Assembly (NCBI GenBank): GCA_946624325.1
Contig: CAMOSC010000006.1
Location: 1 to 36,890 of the forward strand
Reading direction: 5' to 3'
DNA: 36,890 nucleotides
Source: an uncultured Clostridia bacterium
Lineage (GTDB): Bacteria > Bacillota > Clostridia > Lachnospirales > Lachnospiraceae
Below the pieces are notes generated by a model, which saw only the letters and a list, made by a program, of their open reading frames with translations, did no database searches and was not told the DNA's origin. Position 1 is the stretch's first letter. Every line of letters starts with the position of its first letter. Of this stretch, positions 32,721 to 36,890 are shown piece by piece. A program made the translations under genes and the position numbers.

Positions 32721-34481
32721 ATGAGCGAGGAAAAGAACAAGAACACTTCAAATGAACAACAGCTCTCTCTGGACGACGGCCGCCGCGTAAAGGTGCTCTC
32801 GCCGGGCATGATGGTTTTCAAGCGCTTTATCCGCAACAAGCTGGCCATTGTGGGCATCTGCGTGCTGATCTTCATGTTTGTCTTTTCGTTTGTGGGCGGA
32901 ATAGTTTCACCCTACAGACAGGACCAGGTTTTCTACAAGAACGATTTCGCCAACAAGGAATACGCCAGTGCCGTCATCAACAACGAGTACCGTTTCACGT
33001 CGGCGACCGGCACGCCCCTCTCCACGATGGTGCGCGCCACCTTTAACAGCAAGGTGAAAAACGCATCTGAGGAAAGCGTCAGCTTCACGGCGGACGGAAA
33101 CACCTATATCGCGACAAAGCTGGATGATGATTTTTACACCATCTCCTCCGGACAGGATCTGGCGACCATCGCACTGCTGGGCAAGATGACGGATATCAAA
33201 CCCATCGGCGATGCGGAGATCGGAAAGGATCTGAAGGACGCCGCCACAGAGGCCATCAGGGAGAATGCCGCATCCTTTGAGCTGGACGGCGTGGAGTACA
33301 GCATCACCAAGGGAGCCGCCAAGAGCTACACGCTCGGCGCGCTGGCTGAAACGGGCCTCGCCAGCAAGCTTTCCTTTGACGCCCACGACAATGCCTACAC
33401 GAAGCTCATCGCGGACTACGAATTCCGCAAGGAAGCGGAGACTGCCATGCACGCGGAAGCGGATTCCTTTACGGCCGGCGGGGTGGAGTATATCCTGGAC
33501 ACCGACGGAGAGAACAGCGCGGTGATCTATGAAAAGGGCAGGGACGAGGCAATCGCCAGCGTGAGCAACGTGATTGTCAGCCCGGTCAATTCCGACGTAT
33601 TCCTTCCGATCGAGTATAAGGACGCGGCTGCGGAGGCCATTGCGAACCGTGAGACCTCCTTCACCTATGTCAATGCGGACGGCGAGGAGGAAACCCACAC
33701 CATCACCATGCGCGGCAACAACTACATCATCAGTACCATGCAGAAGACCCTGCTGATCGATATGTACGCCTATCCCAGCTTCGCGCATCCCCTGGGCACC
33801 GACGACCACGGCATGGACGTGCTCACACGCCTCATGTACGGCGGCCGCATCTCCCTGATGGTGGGCTTTGTGGTTATGATTCTGGAAAACATCATTGGTA
33901 TCATCATCGGCGGTATCTCGGGATATTTCGGCGGCTGGACCGATACGCTGCTCATGCGTTTCGTGGATCTCTTCAACTCCATCCCCTACTACCCGATGAT
34001 GATCATCGCCGGCGCCATCATGGATTCCCTGGAGGTGGATCCCTACAAGCGCATATTCCTGCTGATGGCCATCATGGGCATCATGGGCTGGACCGGCGTG
34101 GCCAGGGTGGTCCGTGGCCAGATCCTCTCCCTCAGGGAACAGGATTTCATGGTCGCAACCGAGGCAACCGGCATCCGCGTATCCAGACGTATCTTCATCC
34201 ATCTGGTGCCGAATGTCATGCCGCTTCTGATCGTGCAGGCCACCATGGGTCTGGGCGGCATTATCCTGACAGAGGCGACCTTAAGCTTCCTGGGACTCGG
34301 AATCAAGTATCCGCTGGCTTCCTGGGGTTCCATTATCAATGCCGCCAGCCAGATCTATGTCATGACGAATTTCTGGTTTATCTGGATACCGGCGGGACTC
34401 TTAATCGTTCTGACGGTGCTCGGCTTCAATTTCGTGGGCGACGGTCTGCGCGACGCGTTTGACCCGAAGATGAAGCGGTAA
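32721..34481 (+). CDS. oppC: Peptide ABC transporter permease, OppC type, with a large extracytoplasmic repeat domain
   Basis: The protein has 586 residues, against about 300 for most OppC proteins. Helix 1 (LAIVGICVLIFMFVFSFVGG) ends near residue 60. The normal OppC core resumes at HPLGTDDHGMDVLTRLMYG (about 355), with the docking loop ATEATGIRVSRRIFIHLVPN and the usual ending GDGLRDAFDPKMKR. Between them lie about 290 extra residues expected outside the membrane. They include three full repeats and a fourth start, each beginning SF, at residues 121, 185, 249 and 313, a constant 64-residue period. Each unit has SFxxxGxxY strands and ends in a helix such as KDAATEAIRENAA. The ATG at 32721 follows AAGGAGG. 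The insertion may bind the enlarged binding protein. Confidence 0.95.
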   Translation: MSEEKNKNTSNEQQLSLDDGRRVKVLSPGMMVFKRFIRNKLAIVGICVLIFMFVFSFVGGIVSPYRQDQVFYKNDFANKEYASAVINNEYRFTSATGTPLSTMVRATFNSKVKNASEESVSFTADGNTYIATKLDDDFYTISSGQDLATIALLGKMTDIKPIGDAEIGKDLKDAATEAIRENAASFELDGVEYSITKGAAKSYTLGALAETGLASKLSFDAHDNAYTKLIADYEFRKEAETAMHAEADSFTAGGVEYILDTDGENSAVIYEKGRDEAIASVSNVIVSPVNSDVFLPIEYKDAAAEAIANRETSFTYVNADGEEETHTITMRGNNYIISTMQKTLLIDMYAYPSFAHPLGTDDHGMDVLTRLMYGGRISLMVGFVVMILENIIGIIIGGISGYFGGWTDTLLMRFVDLFNSIPYYPMMIIAGAIMDSLEVDPYKRIFLLMAIMGIMGWTGVARVVRGQILSLREQDFMVATEATGIRVSRRIFIHLVPNVMPLLIVQATMGLGGIILTEATLSFLGLGIKYPLASWGSIINAASQIYVMTNFWFIWIPAGLLIVLTVLGFNFVGDGLRDAFDPKMKR

Positions 34482-34500
34482 GGGAGGGGAGGAGAAGCTT

Positions 34501-35664
34501 ATGTTTAAGAAGAAAAAGACAGATGCCAATTTTATCTCAGCCCGCGAGTCCAGGAAGATCAGCAAGGCAAACCAGAAAATCACAAGGGAGCTGGATAAGA
34601 GGCTTTCCAGAAAGCACGTTCCGGAGAGCGAATACCTGACGTCCATGAAGGATCCCGGAAACGTAGTGGAATTTGACGACCTCCACACGTATTTCTTCAC
34701 AGATGTCGGCACCGTGCATGCGGTTGACGGCGTGAGCTTCAATGTGCCGGTCGGAAAAACCGTGGGTATCGTGGGTGAGTCGGGCTGCGGCAAGAGCGTT
34801 ACCAGCCTGTCGTTAATGCAGCTGGTTCAGCGCCCCACGGGACAGATCGTCAGCGGTGCCATCCGTCTGAATCTTGGCGACAAGGCCTATGACGTGGCGA
34901 AGATGCCCATCGAAGCCATGCAGAAAATCCGCGGAAACGTGGTCTCCATGATCTTCCAGGAGCCCATGACAAGCTTAAATCCGGTGTTCCGCATCGGATT
35001 CCAGCTGGACGAGGTCATCTCCCTGCACAATACGGGCATGGATAAAGAGGCGGTGAAGAACCGCAGCATCGAGGCCCTGAAGATGGTGGGAATTCCGGAT
35101 CCGGAAAGGGTTTATTCCCGGTATCCGCATGAGCTCTCCGGCGGCATGCGCCAGCGCGTGGTCATTGCCATGGCGCTCGTGTGCAACCCGAGGCTGATCA
35201 TTGCCGATGAGCCGACAACAGCTCTGGACGTGACCATCCAGGCACAGATCCTGGAGCTTCTTCGCAACTTAAAGAGTGAGATCAACGCCTCCATCATGCT
35301 GATTACCCACGACCTGGGCGTGATCGCCGAGATGGCGGACTATGTGGTGGTTATGTATGCCGGACGCGTGGTGGAAAAAGGACTGGCCCACGAGGTCTTC
35401 CTGGATCCGCGCCACCCCTATACCATCGGCCTGATGGAGTCCAAGCCCGTCATCAACAAGACTGTCGACAGGCTGTATTCCATACCCGGTTCCGTGCCGA
35501 ACCCCGTCAATATGCCGGATTACTGCTATTTCCGTGACCGCTGTGAGCGCTGTGTGGAACGCTGCTCGGGCAAGTACCCGCCGGAGATCCATGTGAGCGA
35601 TACCCATATCGTCAGCTGCTGGCGGTATTTTGACGATCAGAAGCGAGGTGGAAGAGATGAGTAA
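34501..35664 (+). CDS. oppD: Peptide ABC transporter ATPase, OppD type
   Basis: The protein has 387 residues. A basic, lysine-rich extension of about 55 residues (MFKKKKTDANFISARES) precedes the ABC domain and is not typical of OppD. The domain holds Walker A GESGCGKS, Q-loop FQEPMTSLNPV, signature LSGGMRQR, Walker B LIIADEPTTALD and the H-loop THDLGV. The C-terminal oligopeptide domain has the cysteines of CYFRDRCERCVERC, which bind an iron-sulfur cluster in some characterised homologues. Translation starts after GGGAGG. It pairs with OppF to drive import. Confidence 0.96.
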   Translation: MFKKKKTDANFISARESRKISKANQKITRELDKRLSRKHVPESEYLTSMKDPGNVVEFDDLHTYFFTDVGTVHAVDGVSFNVPVGKTVGIVGESGCGKSVTSLSLMQLVQRPTGQIVSGAIRLNLGDKAYDVAKMPIEAMQKIRGNVVSMIFQEPMTSLNPVFRIGFQLDEVISLHNTGMDKEAVKNRSIEALKMVGIPDPERVYSRYPHELSGGMRQRVVIAMALVCNPRLIIADEPTTALDVTIQAQILELLRNLKSEINASIMLITHDLGVIAEMADYVVVMYAGRVVEKGLAHEVFLDPRHPYTIGLMESKPVINKTVDRLYSIPGSVPNPVNMPDYCYFRDRCERCVERCSGKYPPEIHVSDTHIVSCWRYFDDQKRGGRDE

Positions 35665-36664
35665 CCAGTCTGAAAATGTTGTGGAGGTTAAGCATCTCTG
35701 CAAATATTTCCCCATCAAGGCGGGACTGTTCAACCGTGTGGTGGGGCAGGTGCATGCCGTGGAGGATGTCAGCTTTACCATTAAGCGCGGCACGACCATG
35801 GGTCTGGTGGGCGAATCCGGCTGCGGAAAGACCACCATCGGAAAGACCCTGCTGAACCTGACGCCCAAGACCTCCGGAGAGGTGATTTTCAACGGCAGCC
35901 AGCGGATTGACGCCATGTCTCATAACGAGCTTCGCGCTTTCCGCCCGAAAATCCAGATCATATTCCAGGATCCGTACTCCAGTCTTTCTCCCAGGCTTCC
36001 CGTGGGTGAGATTATCGGGGAGGCTGTGCGCGAGCACAAAATCGTTCCGGATGCGGAGTTTGATGCCTATATCTCCCGTATTATGAAGAGCTGCGGCCTG
36101 TTTGACTATCAGAAGGACCGCTATCCGCATGAGTTTTCCGGCGGTCAGCGCCAGCGTATCTGCATAGCCCGCGCCATAGCCCTGAATCCGGACTTTATTG
36201 TCTGCGATGAGCCGGTTTCCGCGCTGGATGTTTCCATTCAGGCGCAGATCATCAATCTCCTGGAGGATCTCCAGAAGGAGTTTAACCTGACCTATCTGTT
36301 TATCAGCCATGACCTGTCGGTGGTGCAGCATATTTCGGATACGGTTGGCGTTATGTATCTGGGCAATATGGTGGAGTTTGCCTCCAAGGAGGAGATTTTT
36401 GCGAATCCCCTGCATCCGTATACGCAGGCGCTCTTTTCGGCTATCCCGGTGCCGGATCCCACGGTGAAGATGAACCGCATTATCCTGGAGGGAAGTCTTC
36501 CGTCGCCGGCGAATCCGCCGGAGGGCTGCAAGTTCCATACGCGCTGCCGCAACTGTAAGGGCGTGTGTAAGCGCGTGGCGCCGAAGACGCTGGATATGGG
36601 CAACGGACATACGGTTGCGTGCCATATCTATGACCCGGAGAGCGGGTATGCAAACGAGCAGTGA
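35657..36664 (+). CDS. oppF: Peptide ABC transporter ATPase, OppF type
   Basis: The track opens at 35630, but ATG at 35657 follows GAGGTGG and gives 335 residues, overlapping oppD by eight bases. The protein has Walker A GESGCGKTTIG, Q-loop FQDPYSSLSPR, signature FSGGQRQR, Walker B FIVCDEPVSALD and SHDLSVV. The C-terminal part has EGCKFHTRCRNCKGVC, the cysteine-rich end typical of OppF/DppF. The insertion LFNRVVGQVHAVEDVSF before Walker A is standard for OppF. It is the last gene in the window and probably of the operon. Confidence 0.96.
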   Translation: MSNQSENVVEVKHLCKYFPIKAGLFNRVVGQVHAVEDVSFTIKRGTTMGLVGESGCGKTTIGKTLLNLTPKTSGEVIFNGSQRIDAMSHNELRAFRPKIQIIFQDPYSSLSPRLPVGEIIGEAVREHKIVPDAEFDAYISRIMKSCGLFDYQKDRYPHEFSGGQRQRICIARAIALNPDFIVCDEPVSALDVSIQAQIINLLEDLQKEFNLTYLFISHDLSVVQHISDTVGVMYLGNMVEFASKEEIFANPLHPYTQALFSAIPVPDPTVKMNRIILEGSLPSPANPPEGCKFHTRCRNCKGVCKRVAPKTLDMGNGHTVACHIYDPESGYANEQ

Positions 36665-36750
36665 GGCCTGATGCCGCGGTGGGTTGGCAGGCCGGGGAGG
36701 GCTCGCTGCCTGCGGCAGCATCGCTTGGGCGGCCCGGACGTCGGGCGGCA

Positions 36751-36890
36751 AACCCTGTTTTCGGTTCCTTCGCTCGCAGGGTCTTTCTAATGGCGGCGCC
36801 AGGTTTACAAATGGCTGTCCCGGAGGGGAAGCGCGGCTGGCACCCCCATAAGAAAGACCGGCTGCTCGTTCAGAGGCCCGTCAAACAGGG
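36751..36890. repeat. Long imperfect inverted repeat after oppF
   Basis: The left arm CCCTGTTTTCGG... GGTCTTTCTAATGGCGGCGCCAG (about 36752-36802) is matched on the opposite strand by CCCTGTTTGACGG... GGTCTTTCTTATGGGGGTGCCAG (36890 back to about 36838). The arms are about 50 bp with several mismatches and small indels, and the centre is about 35 bases. A GCTGCC/GGCAGC hairpin lies just before (near 36705-36720). No gene is present in 36665-36890. It may be a repeat element or a terminator structure, and it touches the window edge. Confidence 0.65.

Noticed and set aside
32907-34202. 431-residue minus-strand ORF opposite OppC
   Set aside because: The His/Asp/Gly-rich product is typical of an antisense shadow and the OppC frame is certain.

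Overview
The window looks like part of a chromosome from a fairly GC-rich Firmicute of the Clostridia, most plausibly a gut-type member of the Lachnospiraceae. I infer this from YesM/YesN-type two-component regulators, LplB/LplC-type sugar ABC permeases, consensus sigma-A promoters (TTGACA-17-TATAAT), strong AGGAGG ribosome binding sites, and a COG2509-type FAD dehydrogenase. I see no rRNA, tRNA, phage, transposase or CRISPR array.

Left part (1-10.7 kb), a carbohydrate-use locus. A truncated GH95-like glycosidase (1-297, minus) diverges from a YesM/YesN sensor kinase and regulator pair (607-3854, plus). Converging on that pair is a minus-strand cluster: two permeases (10513-8599), a secreted solute-binding protein (8394-6856) and a complete GH95 glycosidase (6521-3939). 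The pair probably senses an oligosaccharide and controls its import and breakdown.

Middle part (10.9-16 kb). It holds a secreted acidic protein of unknown function, then a cation diffusion facilitator (12409-13575) with a Mn-type N-D-D-D metal site and a second C-terminal domain. The facilitator is preceded, in the same transcription unit, by a 120-residue single-helix protein built from only the first helix and that second C-terminal domain. A coiled-coil hypothetical gene and a small unknown gene follow.

Operon-like block (16.1-26.1 kb, plus). From a good promoter run a LysR regulator, a two-helix membrane protein, an Hsp70-like ATPase with a membrane-inserting C-terminal part, a secreted PTP-type phosphatase fused to a SAM_HAT_C-like domain, an FAD dehydrogenase and a GH2 glycosidase. 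The block ends in a hairpin array and a bidirectional terminator. The two-helix protein and Hsp70-like pair is the best candidate here for an undescribed membrane machine.

Right part (26.1-36.9 kb). An AraC regulator and two small membrane proteins lie on the minus strand. They are followed by a full oligopeptide ABC transporter operon (28935-36664) with a perfect promoter and a possible leader attenuator. Its OppC permease carries an extracytoplasmic insertion of about 290 residues that includes tandem repeats with an exact 64-residue period. Its binding protein carries an extra insertion of about 170 residues.

A dispersed structured repeat of about 150 bp (termini GTTACTGTTCAGAG...CTCTGAACAGTAAC, two internal hairpins with compensatory changes) occurs at 410-563 and 6618-6770. 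A variant lies at 13596-13744, and fragments or relatives at 10740, 28508-28663 and 31610. The two full copies and the variant all lie in probably transcribed leaders or intercistronic gaps.
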